The notes under the pieces were generated by a model. That model was given only the letters and a program-made list of their open reading frames with translations, ran no database searches and had not been told where the DNA came from. A stretch of DNA of 64,000 nucleotides from Apiosordaria backusii. Lineage: Eukaryota > Ascomycota > Sordariomycetes > Sordariales > Lasiosphaeriaceae. Every line of letters begins with the position of its first letter. Position 1 is the first letter of the stretch. The stretch is taken from assembly GCA_030549205.1 (NCBI GenBank), contig JAUKTV010000002.1, positions 558,001-622,000 of the forward strand, given 5' to 3'. Shown piece by piece: positions 24,005-35,728 of the stretch. Made by a program: the position numbers and the translations under genes.

Positions 24005-24560
24005 ATGTCCTACACCTCCCGCGTCGGCCTAAACCACATCGATATCGTGGGTCCTCTTTTGCGTATGTCCCCCTATACCCACTCTCCCTAGCCTACCCAC
24101 CCTACTAACACATCCTGTTTCCCCCCCTCATGTAGCGGTAACAGGCACCTTCCTCCTCCCCTTCACAGCCTACTATTCCCTTCTTGCCACCCGCGTCAGC
24201 CTCTCCCGCATATCCTCCAACTGCCTCCTCGGCTCCGGGCCCCCCGCCAACGAGCCCAACGCGGCCGCAAAGCAGAAGGAGCTCCAGGTCGCCTGCCGCG
24301 CACAGGGAAATTTCGCTGAATACGTCCCCCTTGCTTTGCTGCTTGCTAGCGTGGCCGAGCTCAACGGCGCCAAGAAGCAGGTTTTGACCAGTGCGCTGGG
24401 TGCTCTGTTAGTGGCGCGGGTGATGCACGTTGAGATGGGCTTGCGGGGACCCGAGAGCACGGGCGTGGGCAGGCCGGTGGGCTACTTTGGGACGCTGGGC
24501 GTGATGGGGTTCTTGGCTGGGTACGCGGGGTTTTTGGTGAAGGATTATTGGGGTTTCTAG
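24005..24560 (+). CDS. MAPEG-family membrane protein
   Basis: Exons 24005-24062 and 24136-24560; the 73-bp intron runs GTATGT...CATGTAG and the product is 160 aa. The spliced N-terminus reads ...DIVGPLL-P-VTGTFLLPFTAYY. Four hydrophobic segments are visible: VTGTFLLPFTAYYSLL, YVPLALLLASVAEL, QVLTSALGALLVARV and GTLGVMGFLAGYAGFL. The MAPEG signature region is clear: AQGNFAEYVPLALLL, followed by ARVMHVEMGL. MAPEG proteins include microsomal glutathione transferases and eicosanoid-pathway enzymes; the fungal members act in the ER or other membranes and most have no proven substrate. Membership is well supported; enzymatic activity is inferred. Confidence 0.88.
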
Positions 24561-25244
24561 AGGATAAACGGAAAGTAAGACGAGGGGCGGGAAATAAGTG
24601 GTTGGTGGCGGGGATTTACAAGACTGGATGATATGGAGTCGGATGATTGGGGTTAAGAAAAGAGTAGGTATACGAGCAGTGTTGACAATTAGTAATCTTA
24701 CATTGCTAGATACTACAGCTGTATCTAGTTCTAGCTAAACACACATTGATGCTTGATGTCAAAGCATCTATCCCATCATATGCTCTCCCAGGTGGTAACC
24801 TTGTGCCCGGGGATCATAATCCCAACCCCTGCCAAGACCCCCTCTTGGCGCCGGCACCCCCTTTTCCATCACTCGCAAGATGCATCTCCTCCAAGCTGAT
24901 CAATCTTTGCCCAACTCCATGTATCCATATTAGAGACCGAAATAGCCCCCAGTAAAACAAAACCTCCATGGGTATCTTCCAGATAATCGCTTCCGCTGCA
25001 CCGCAAGCAACAAAACGACAAAACGTCAACCATCTATGTGGCTAGATAAGTCCCAGCCAAAGCCCAAACAAACACACCAACAAACGCCATGTAATTTTCG
25101 AGGTGTGTTCCGTGCCGAATTATCCACCTCTCTTCCATCCAGTGATTCTCAGGTACAAGGAGAAAAAAAAACCCAAACAGACCAACAAGATGCTGACAGT
25201 GAAAAACAAATAAATCCAGATCTTCAGTCGATGTGACAAGATGC
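24561..25244. other. Convergent 3' region between MAPEG and dynamin-like genes
   Basis: These 684 bp contain no recognisable coding sequence. The two genes converge here, so 3' UTRs are expected. AT-rich sequence at 24655-24740 is compatible with the MAPEG polyadenylation region. Confidence 0.5.
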
Positions 25245-28137
25245 TCAAGCATCTCCATAAACAGTCCCGGAATACGACGGTGAGCTGGGGGCCCGAGTCG
25301 AGGTGAGGTTGTTGGGAATTGTGACACTGCTCTCTGTCTGTGAAGGAGTCGTGTCGCGGTTCTCTAGGTTGACAATAATAGCCATGGCGCCATCGAGCGT
25401 CTCCTTCTCCGCGCAGAGATCCCGGCGGATCTGACCGATCCGTCCCTCTTCCTCCATGAGTTTATCCAACATCTCCGGGGTGGTGCGGTTGCCCGTCAGC
25501 CCAAGCTTATCTTGAAGATAGGTCTCGATGACAGAGGCCACGCGCGGGAAGAGTCCAGACATGGCGTGCATGCACACAATATCAGTGAAGCGGTGCGCAG
25601 CGAGGACGTAGTAGCCCCGAGTGTAGGATGCCACCTCCAGCTCTTGCTGGAACGGCTCGGGACCCATCTGCCTCAAATCCTTCTCCATTTTTGTCGACTC
25701 TTGCGCGAGCTCCTCCTCGCTAAGTTCCTCGATCTTAGGGAGGGCACCTGCCGGCTCTTCGCCCTTGTGCGCAGCGATCCGATAGTGATTGCGGTGACGG
25801 GTAAGGATCTTCAGCTCCTCTGCTTTATACCGATTGAGGGCATCAACATTTCTAGTAAACAGCCGGGTGCCCTCGAGCTCGTGAATCAGTGCCAACTGAG
25901 CCTGTAGCTCCTTCTTGTGAACTTCCACGAAAGCCTGCATATGCTCCGTGGAGAGCTTGTAAATCGCACGGTTCTTGAGGGCCGCGAACGTTGAATCAAG
26001 GATCTCCTGGATCTCTTTGTTCAAGAAATTAAAGGTCTGATTGAGAAAGGTCTGCAAGGGAACCTTCCAGGCCTTTGCGGCTTCCGTGAAGAGCGGCTCA
26101 TAAACATTGGACGAGACAAGCCCAGGTTGACCGGGAATCGCATTCCGTTGGATCATCCGCCGAATATCCATCAAGGTCCTACTAGGCTTGCTGTTTTTGG
26201 AGGGCGTCATCAAAGTGCGTGCATGCGTGGGAGTCGAGGGAAACGACCGTCCTTCAGCATCCTCAGCCTTGATCCGTTGGCGACGGCTTGGGGTGTCGGC
26301 GGGTGCGGCGCGCTTTCTGCCACCGGGTGTAGGCGTGGGACTGTTGTCACGCTCAGGTGCATCAAGGTCGATGAAGACGGGGGCGCTCGCAGCGGTGGAT
26401 TTTGCGTACGAGCGGACGTTGTACTTTGGCTTCAACTCCAGTATCGCGCGCGTAAACCTGGCAGAATACGCGCTGTCCCAGGTACTCATAAACTCCTGGT
26501 CAGTAACGCGTTTCTTCAACAAGCTGCTGAACATCGTCAAAGCCTTATAAATTTCCAGATCAGGGTTGGCAGGGGGTCCGGGGTACATCTTCAATTGATC
26601 CGCGATGTAGTGCAGACGCTCGTTGACCTTGTGCTTTACCTCCGGGAGCACTTTGGAGAACTCTTCTCCAAGCTTCAAAGACAAAAAAGCCTTGAGTTTC
26701 TCCACCCCGCATCTGTCCTTGTACCGATCAAAAACTTCGGGCCAGTGTCCTTCAGCAGTGCGGTTGAAGAAGGCCTCTTCTCGCTTGGTCTGCTCCTCCA
26801 GATCCCTACCCTGGCGAGACGTGATGAAGTAGCCGAGACCGATGCGATGTCCACGCCCGCTGAGAATACCAAGCCAGCGCTCGGTAGCTTGTTCGTCTCG
26901 TGGAAGCAGGTCTGCCTTGGTGATCACTCCAACACAGCGGTGCTCCGCACGACTCTTCCGAATGAGACTCAGTGCAAGCGAGTTTTCTGTGTCCAGGTTC
27001 ATCGGAACCGCCCACAGAATGATGGCTTTCTCACGCTTGATGTAAAGCCGAGTCAGATTCTGGACGACGCGCTCCAAGTAGCTGTCCTCGAGGCGACGAG
27101 CCGTGTTGAAGACACCGGGGAGATCATAGAAATTTAGATCGGCGAGGTCAGGTCCCTTGATTTCGAGCGCAACTGTATTTGGCGAAAACTGAGCCTCGGA
27201 GGCTTCTTCTTTCCGAGAAATGAGCTCATGCTGGGTCAACTGCTGAGAGTCGGGCCCGTCTCCGCCCCGAGGCTTTGGGATAAAAGCCTGATAAGGCGTG
27301 GATGGGTTGAGAATGGCAACTTGGGCGCACCGCAGGACAGTCTCAATCTCTTCAGAGTCAAACCTGTCTCGCACAGTCTTGAATTCATGGCGGCGCGTGC
27401 GACTGGGGTCGAGCTTTACCCACGGCGGAAACTCGTTTGTCGGGGTGACGTCTTGCTCTGTAATCGGATGGTCAGGTAGCTTGAACCCATATTCGAGGTT
27501 CAGAAATACCCGGCAGGACCACTCATCAGCCCTGGAAATTCGGATGTGAATTGGACATCTTGTGCACGTCCCGCTGCTGCGCGGGAGGCTGAGCCCAGCG
27601 ATGCCGGACATCAGGCTCGACTTCCCCGATGATTGATCACCAACGAGCACCAATTCCGGTAGACTTGCGACATGTTGGATGCCACGAGACTGTAGCTCAC
27701 CAAGAGCATCATTGATGTCTTTCAGAACGCCCTGCCCGAAGTCCTTGAGAGCAAGATTGGGGCCCATGCCGACGAAGGAACCTCCCATGCTCTGGGACGC
27801 CATAGACATCATTGAAGCAGGCTCGTATCCCGGTTCAACTTTCATCCGACCGCTTGTCGGTGACCGAGTTCGGGTCTCAAGAAGGACGATGTCATTATCA
27901 TCGTCGTCCTCTTCCTCTTCTTCTTCAGGCTCCGGCATAAACCTGGTATCGGTCACACTAGCTGTGGTAGAAATGAGCAAATGGAACATGGAAGAAAGAG
28001 TGCCTGGGAAACTTACGAGCCGACGACCGCGCTTGCCGTGAAGGAGACCCAAACTGCGCGGAGTTTGTCGCAAAGCTGCGAGCGGCAGCGCTGTTGGCCA
28101 CGGCCACACCGGGCTCTGGTTTCACTCTTGGTGGCAT
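25245..28137 (-). CDS. Dynamin-like (Mx-type) large GTPase
   Basis: Two exons on the minus strand, 28137-28017 and 27961-25245, give 945 aa; the 55-bp intron runs GTAAGT...ACCACAG. The N-terminus (MPPRVKPEPG...) is disordered and followed by an acidic run (EPEEEEEEDDDDND). The GTPase domain begins at about residue 110: P-loop GDQSSGKSS at 148, a Thr-containing switch near 173 (SSGTCTRCP), DLPG at 320 and TKAD at 388. A dynamin-type stalk follows, interrupted at about residues 590-660 by a disordered Pro/Arg/Ser insert. The C-terminus has a GED-like helical region. No PH or proline-rich domain is seen, as in fungal Mx-like proteins rather than Vps1/Dnm1. It probably remodels a membrane or assembles as a filament; the compartment is unknown. 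The gene is divergent from the GMPPA-like gene. Confidence 0.85.
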
Positions 28138-29631
28138 TATTACTGTGTTGCTGTCAGACTCGAGTCGCACTTTGATGAGATGAGATGAGATGATGGATGA
28201 ACTTACCAATGCTGGTTTCTCAGTACAAAACAACCCTTTTCTCATGCGGTAGAGTTGTCGAAAAAGTCGAGTCAAGAAGTAAGGCCGTGATAATTGTAGT
28301 CGATGGCCGCTTTGGTTGGTCAATATAGCAGCCGATCAGGGAAAGCGGGTGAAAACCAATCAAGACAACGCTCTTTCCAAATGACGGGAAATTGCTGATG
28401 ACAGGATGAAAAGTCGGAAAAGAGAGGGAAGGTTTCGTGATGGTGTTGATCTCGACAACTCCTGGCCTCGAGGTCGAAGGTGCAACCTTTTTGCTGGTAA
28501 AATCGCAATCTCGCTGTTTGCTCCAAGCCAAGATGATGAGTGTTAAGGGAACAGGTGGACAATGCGCGGCCCTGCTAATATCCTTTAGCAGGGAAGAGAG
28601 CTGCTGAGGAGTTGGCCTGGCGAGTGAAAAGGGGCAGTCGCGAAAAGTGGGGTTGAGAGTGGTTGCCTAGTGTACACAACGACTCACAACACCCCTGCAA
28701 CTGCAGGTTCAAAAGTGTGAGATGCTGTGGAAAAGACTTTGGTGAAACTGATCAGTCACAAAAAAGAATGGATCAACTGCAGCAGATCCGATGAATGGTT
28801 GGTTGGAAGCGAAGAAAAAGAAAAGACACTTTACGCGAGACAAGACGCGACGCGACGACGTGACAGAGCGCGACAGGGACGCGTTTCTGCCAAACTTAAT
28901 TGGTCTTGGTAGGAGCTGCCGGTTTGACCGCTTTCGGGAAGTTCCGATTCTGTCTCGAGATAACTTCAGTGTCTGGTATCCATATTTTACATTGTAAGTT
29001 AACCATATATACGGGCATCAGGCAGACACATTACTATGTATACACGCCATGAAGAAAAGAGAAACGGTTGTGGAGATTGGAACAGCACTCTACACATGTA
29101 TTTACCTTTAGAATGGATGCCCTTGGCAGTTTCGACAGCTTCTCCATCTCTCCCGTCACATGCTCCTCATGACGAGCTCTCGAAAATGAGTGCTTTGCTT
29201 TCCTTACCTGGTTGAGGATGACCAAGGCTTGCTGACTGGTTCATTATTTTTCTCATCAGTCTATGTAATCATCTCTATTCGCTTTGTAGCTCTTTACGGA
29301 CCTTGACCCACTCGATCATGAAGCACCAGAGTGAATGAAACCTGAGTCTCCAGCTGGACAAAGTGAGGGGCAGGCTGTCACGTGGCCCCACCTGCAATTG
29401 CCAGAGGTCCCTTGGCGCACATGCCACATTTCCCCAGCTGACCCCTGGCAGTGCAGTCAGAATTCAGGGGGTTTGGAGCTGCATCAAGCTTCTGACCCCG
29501 CTAATTCAGCACCACCAAGCCATCCAGCCCAACCATTGCACCAGTTCAACCACAACTTTCTGGACGCCCTCATCGGTTTTTTTTCTTTGTTTTGTTTGCA
29601 GAATTGACTTCGCTGTTGTGATTCAGACACC
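28138..29631. promoter_or_regulatory. Divergent promoter region, dynamin-like / GMPPA-like
   Basis: About 1.5 kb lie between divergent starts. No coding sequence is recognised and no specific element is claimed. A T/C-rich stretch at 29575-29600 precedes the GMPPA-like ATG. Confidence 0.4.
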
Positions 29632-31145
29632 ATGTCGCTGCAAATTCCTCATCATTCCAAGGCCAACGGCAATACCGGCGCCACCAAGGCCGTGATCCTC
29701 GTGAGTTGTTCAGGGTCTCAGCATCCACTGGACAGATTGCTGATCTCAATGTACTCAAGGTTGGTGGTGCTTCTCGTGGCACACGTTTCCGCCCACTCTC
29801 CCTCGATGTACCCAAGGTATGTTGGCGCCCCCTGAGCCCAAGTCTGAATGCCATTGACCAAGCCTCTCCTTGCAGCCACTCTTCGACGTTGCTGGCCACC
29901 CCATCATCTGGCACTGCTTGACCGCCATCAGCAAGGTCCCCTCGATCCACGAAGTCTACCTGATCGGCTACTACGAGGAGCATGTCTTCCGCGACTTTAT
30001 CAAGGATTCGTCGAGCGAGTTCCCCGACCTTTCCATCAAGTACCTGCGCGAATACCAAGCCTTGGGCACCGCCGGCGGTCTGTACCACTTCCGCGATGCC
30101 ATCCTCAAGGGCCGCCCTGAGAACATCTTTGTCTTGAACTCGGATGTCTGCTGCAGTTTCCCTCTCAATGAGATGCTTCAGTTAACACAAGAGCGTCGCG
30201 CCGAGGCTGTCATTCTGGGCACAAGAGTCAGCGAGGATGCCGCCTCGAACTTCGGCTGCATCGTCTCCGATTCCCACACCCGCCGCGTGCTTCACTACGT
30301 CGAGAAGCCCGAAAGTTATATCTCTAACCTTATCAACTGTGGAGTGTACCTCTTCCGCGCCGACGTCCTCTTCCCCTCGATCCGCACCGCCATCCAGCGC
30401 CGCGCCGACAGACCCCGTCTGGGCTCGTACCGCTCGTCCGAGAACCTCGCCAGCTCGTACATGTTCGACGAGGAAGACACCCAAAAGAATGAGGTCATCC
30501 GCTTGGAGCAGGATATTCTCGGAGAAATGGCCGACACCAACTTGTTTTTCGTGTACGAGACCAAGGACTTCTGGCGGCAGATCAAGACGGCCGGTTCCGC
30601 CATCCCGGCCAACGCTCTGTACCTCCAGAAGGCCCAGCAAAGCGGCTCCAGCGAGCTGGCCGCCCCTTCGGCCAACATCAAGGCCCCCGTCTTCATCCAC
30701 CCCACGGCCAACGTGCACCCCACCGCCGTCCTCGGCCCCAACGTCTCCATCGGCCCCCGCGTGACGATTGGTCCTGGTGTCCGTATCAAGGAGTCGATTG
30801 TGCTGGAAGATGCCGAGGTCAAGCACGACGCGTGCATTCTGTACTCGATTATTGGTTGGGGCAGCCGTGTCGGTGCTTGGGCTCGCGTTGAGGGTACACC
30901 TACCCCTGTTACGAGCCATAACACGAGCATTATCAAGAACGGTGTCAAGGTTCAGGCTATCACTATTCTTGGAAAGGAGTGTGGTGTCGGTGATGAGGTC
31001 AGAGTGCAGAACTGCATTTGCCTGCCTTTTAAGGACCTGAAGAGGGTGAGTTTCGTTTTGCTTTTGCATCACATCATCAAGATTTTATGTGGACTCGACT
31101 AACCTTTGTGCGTGATAGGATGTTTCCAACGAGGTTATCATGTAA
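29632..31145 (+). CDS. GMPPA: Mannose-1-phosphate guanylyltransferase alpha-like protein (GMPPA)
   Basis: Four exons, 29632-29700, 29760-29816, 29876-31045 and 31119-31145, give 440 aa; introns of 59, 59 and 73 bp start GTGAGT, GTATGT and GTGAGT. Exon 2 holds the nucleotidyltransferase signature GGASRGTRFRPLSLDVPK and exon 3 continues PLFDVAGHPIIWH. Downstream are EYQALGTAGGLYHF, FVLNSDVC and YVEKPESYISNLINCGVYLF. C-terminal left-handed beta-helix hexapeptide repeats lie at about 285-400 (PTANVHPTAVLGPNVSIGP). The tiny last exon encodes DVSNEVIM. The length and the insert after the core place it with GMPPA rather than the shorter catalytic beta subunit. GMPPA proteins in animals regulate GDP-mannose synthesis; catalytic activity in this protein is not established. 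Confidence 0.9.
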
Positions 31146-34100
31146 GGAGGTAAGTTGGACGAAAAGAAAAGAAGCCGATTTGAGATACCAAGTGGAGGCC
31201 AGACATGGGGAAAGGGAGCTGGGTAGCGCATTTTCTTAAAGCTATTCCTCATATGTTGTCGTAGTTGCAAGAGAAAGGAGTCAGGGGGACTGAAAAAAAA
31301 AATTATCGTAATAATAGATGACAACTTTTCCACTTTTTTTGTTGAATCCGGGGCAAAAGTCTCCCAGGCCTCAGGCATATTTATTGGGTTCACGGGTAAA
31401 GGGTAAGTAAGGCAGCTAGGTTTGGCCGTGAGAGTGATGTGGTAATCTAACTTTGTGGAAGATGAGCTTTCTGGTGGTGAGTTAGATATTATGAGATGGA
31501 CATGGCACTTGGATGTTGAGCTTTTTAGTCGTGAGGTAGGTCCACAGGGATGATTGTAAGCTCGGTTTGATTTGAAGAAATATTGCATCATGTGTTCAAA
31601 GTGATATGTACATACGTAAAGCCATTACCTCGGAAGCAGGAATGTCATGTTTTCTTATCAAGAATACATTTATGTTGAGGGAAACTGATGAAGTGTGTGG
31701 AATCAAAAGATGCATATTTGACTTGTTAAGGGTTTCTTGTGTAGATTTCCAAAGACATGATATTTACCTAGGTAAGGTGTGTTTGAGTTCATGGAGCGTG
31801 ATGGTACTATGAAAGATATGACGGTGTAAATAGTGTGTGGGTAAGGTACTAAAGTGGATCTATGGCACTGTGAAGGGTATAGCACCCTGAAAGGTACCTA
31901 TGGCACTGTGCCAACGCATATAGCACTGAAAAGGGATGGTAAGGGGTAGGTAGGGCGCCAGAGAGGAGAGTTGCACTTTGGAGGGTAGGGCACCAGATGA
32001 AGAGAGAAGATAGCACTGCGAAGAGTAAGGAACAGGACACTATGGGAGAACATACCTGGTAGATATGTATCTCATGGTACTAGGTAGATGATGTAGAGAT
32101 AGATCGCAAGTACCCTTAAAAGTCCAATAGGCATTTGAAACTTTCAAGGAAGGTAGTTGATTGTGTGTGATTCTCCGAACACACCGAGTCTGTGATGAAA
32201 ATGCGGCCACGGAGTCATTAAACAGGCCTTTTCACAAATCGAAAATTAAATACTCGTTGTCTCAATATTCGACATGTGCCGTCATGCTTCGATACCTTGT
32301 TCGTTGGGAATGTTCATGCCCACAGCGCTTTTATCCTTCAGGTGAATTTGATGTTGATAGGGAAGGCTTTGAAAACGTTACTTGATCACGGCAAGACACC
32401 AAAGAGATCGGCAAAGTCAACCTCTTCGAATGGCCAATCAGTCGTTCTGCTGTGATGCGTTTCATTCACCGCAGGCGCCACCGGAGCGGTGAGCCATCTA
32501 CGCCATGAAGTCAACCACCATTGATGGGTCTGGGGCTACAAGGCTCCATCTAGTCTTGCCTAGTCCCGGTGGCGATCTTCAGGGTGTGGAAGCCCTCTTA
32601 CGTACTTCTCTGGGCCGTACAGTAGTATGACCATTTCGATGAGTGTCTTGACAGGCTTTGGCTCGTCACCTGGCATATAACCTTGAGAGGTCGACTCAGC
32701 AAAGGCCCCGCTAACACTGCCCGCCAGGCCTTCGGTATAATGACTGGCCGAGCACTTCCAAGACATCCGTGTGGTAAAAGCAGTGCAGAACCTGCTGAAA
32801 CCTGTCTCTTTGGGCATCAAGACTTCGCAAGGAGACTTCGAAACTCTGGATCCTGTGACGGATTAGATGTGGTTTGCATTCACCCCACTGCTTGGCCCTC
32901 CTACGTTGAGGTTTTCTGGTCTTGTGGGCGCGCCCTTGGCCCTGGCTCGATGCCCATGCTGTTTCGCTTCTTCCCGAACATGGCTGTGGTACTCATAGCG
33001 CTCCAAGCGCTGAACTGAGTCCGGCACCCGCACAGCTTTGGACTCAGAGACCTGAAGTGCCAAAATTGCCGACCCCAGCCCTGAGCTTGGCTGTCTCTTG
33101 GCTTGGGGGAGTCATCGAGCCCAATGATACGGAGATCTTACTCAGAAGGAAGTCTGGGGCACCAGCCAGTTTTCATGGATACCACCAAACGCGGAGCTCA
33201 TGAATTTATCTCGATAAGCTCCCTTGGGCCGCCGCTGCCCACTGAAGATACCTGTACACCCGCGTATTCAGATAGGTGCTTTGAAACAGCATGGGTGTGG
33301 ATAATGCAGCGGTGATGTGGTGGCAGGGAGTGTTTCGAGACCGGGGCTGCTCACAGCTGGGGCACGCCATCTTGGCTCCAAAGACACTACTAGAAGCCGC
33401 ACTGATTATCGGCCAAGATATCCTCCGCATTTCCACGCATTGACGATACCCTTTCGAGCCTTAATTGCACCCCTGGACGCATAGGAAGGACAGGGGAAGC
33501 CCTGTGGCCTGTACAAGGGACCGGGAAGAAATGCAAGTGATGGTGACGGTTGGGCCTCCCACCGAGGTCATACAGACCGAGAAGGATCGAATCTGAGGGA
33601 CTCGACGCACTTGGCAGTTGGTCTTGGTGCCAATCGAGATCTGGTAATTTCTGGAGAGCTCCTATCTACCAAGGAATGCCCGGTTCTGCGTGATGCTATC
33701 ACACCTGGATGCGGACTAGATGCATGCGTCAGCCATTGTTTGCACGTCGTTGGAAGAAAATGAGGGAAAACAGAAAGCCTTCTCGGTGACATTTCCTTAA
33801 ACCGAGCTATGTGATTTGTGAGGGATGCCATGCGGTGACCTGTGCCCACTCAGCCTGCTGATCCGGAGGGGTGTCATGATCTGATACTCCCGCGGAAAGG
33901 AGCAGTGGCTGTAGTCAACCAGCTGATAATGGGCAAACAACACGATCGAGAGGACAGGGGGCACCATGTCTGTTTGTCAGAGCAAGACAAGATGGGCGGT
34001 GAGAGTTTATTGAGCCGGCGGTGTTGGCGCGGCTGCTTGAAAATCTCGATGCGTTGAAGTACTGGAAGCATTGTAAGCACACATCCAGGCAAGATACGAG

Positions 34101-35728
34101 TACGTACACTAATGTAGCGTCCATGATGCAGTCTGGTGTGTCGATCTTGGTCTTGTTCCCTATGATGTTCCATGGGCGGGGGGCTTTTTGTGGGAAATCC
34201 AAGTGCTGGGGAAGAAGCACATCTCCCCCGATCCCTATGTTGGCTCCCAGCAAATCAGGTTGCTTCGGAACTAGAACCGTGTGGGTGGTATCCCGTTTCT
34301 TCAGCTTGCAAATAAAATGCTTTGGGTTAGCCTCTCTTCCTCTTGTTTTCATCATCCCTGTAGTGATATACCCTGTAGCCTTGCCTGTAGGCAAGGATGT
34401 CCCTTTTGGTACGACAATCCCAAAAACCCGCAAAAAAAATCAAATCTCCTGGATACCCCATTGTCTTCGATTGTTCACATCGCTATCTGTGATGCTCGAG
34501 AAGGCTCCTATCGCCAGCAGCAGCCTCCCCCACTGACGACAGACATCCATTGGAGCACCGCGGATGTTTCCCGTCTCCCGTCCCGCGACCAACACACCGA
34601 CCTGTCGCTCCCGTCATCTTTCGTGATTCCTCGGTCAAAATGCCCCGGATTGGTGCTTGGCACTAGCTCTCTTGTTGCTACACACCCCACACGCCCGCTG
34701 AGAAGGCACCAATCGAACTCTGAATCTTGACAATCGAGGTGAGCCTCTCCCTCAACGTGGCAAGGAAGGCTCTGCTAACCTGTTAAAGCCGGCATTGCCC
34801 GATCAAGTTGCACCCCGATTCGTAACCCGCCGTCAGCGCGTTAATTTTCTTGATTGCTTCAAAAATGGACGGCCGCTGTATCCCTCAGAGCTTGTGGATA
34901 GTTGAGGGACAAGGGCAGAGGTCTCAGGGGGGGTCTGCCACAACCCACGACGTGATTGTCGACACGTCAACTAGCTCAGGCTCCGCACCATGCTACACCA
35001 GGTCACATCTCGGTTTCTATGTTGCCATCGAAGTGGCAGTGGCAACCACACCGGTCTCAATTCTCGGCACAAGCGCGAGCTGCGAGCATGTCCCAAAGAT
35101 GAGGTGTGGCGGACAGGCATCCGGAATTGCGAGGGGTGTTCCAGAAGCAACAACATCCTCTGATAGGTTTCCAGACTGTCGGGTCGACAATGGTGCCTGA
35201 AACCATTCCGGATTGGAGAGTATCGACGGAGGAAACAAAAGGATTCGTTCCCGATCAGGGACACCGCATAATGGGGGGGTCAGGTTGGCTGTGATTGCCA
35301 GTTTGTCACCTGAAGCAGGGCTCCCGACTTTGTGCTCGGTTCTTGTGTGTCAATGGGTGCTCTACCCTGGAAAACCTGAGTCAGCTCGCCCCCTTTCTCC
35401 TTATCATACCTTACTGAGTAACCCCAGGCGCCCGCCGTCAAGATGCCCATTCTGCAGAGAAAACGGCCCCCTCGTCGGTCGTCCAGCACGTCGTGGACAA
35501 AGAGATCAAAGATTGAACATCCAACCCCCCCACCTGCCTTCACACCAGATACCGGCATTTTGCGGTGATTTGATTCCAATATCTAATCGATTTACCGTCT
35601 ACCGGGCCTACATATTACTTCAAGAGGTGCGGTATATGGTCTACCCACTCACTAGTCACTACCGGTATCTTCCATTCAGACGATTTAGAGTATCTACTTA
35701 CCTACCCACAACAGGCTTCGTTAGAAGA
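31146..35728. other. Long intergenic region, no gene recognised
   Basis: The 4.6 kb have no frame with recognisable content. The longer ORFs (for example 32683-33018 on + and 32560-32820 on -) overlap each other on opposite strands and lack family resemblance. Sequence near 31250-32150 is AT-richer and contains an irregular GCACTG-based repeat, listed separately. The ORF carrying the next gene stays open from 35213, but the part before 35729 has no homology. Gene relics too diverged to recognise are possible. Confidence 0.4.
31854..32020. repeat. Irregular short tandem-like repeat around GCACTG/AGGGTA
   Basis: The phrases TATGGCACTGTG, TATAGCAC, GAAGGGTA and GGTAGG recur several times at irregular spacing over about 170 bp. 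It is a degenerate low-complexity repeat and no function is apparent. Confidence 0.4.

Noticed and set aside
32560..33063. Opposed ORFs in the 31-35.7 kb gap as a possible degraded gene
   Set aside because: Frames on the two strands are equally open and neither shows recognisable motifs or splice structure.
35213..35728. N-terminal extension of the beta-lactamase-fold protein
   Set aside because: The frame is open but the text lacks family similarity and a signal peptide; the start at 35729 sits just before conserved sequence.
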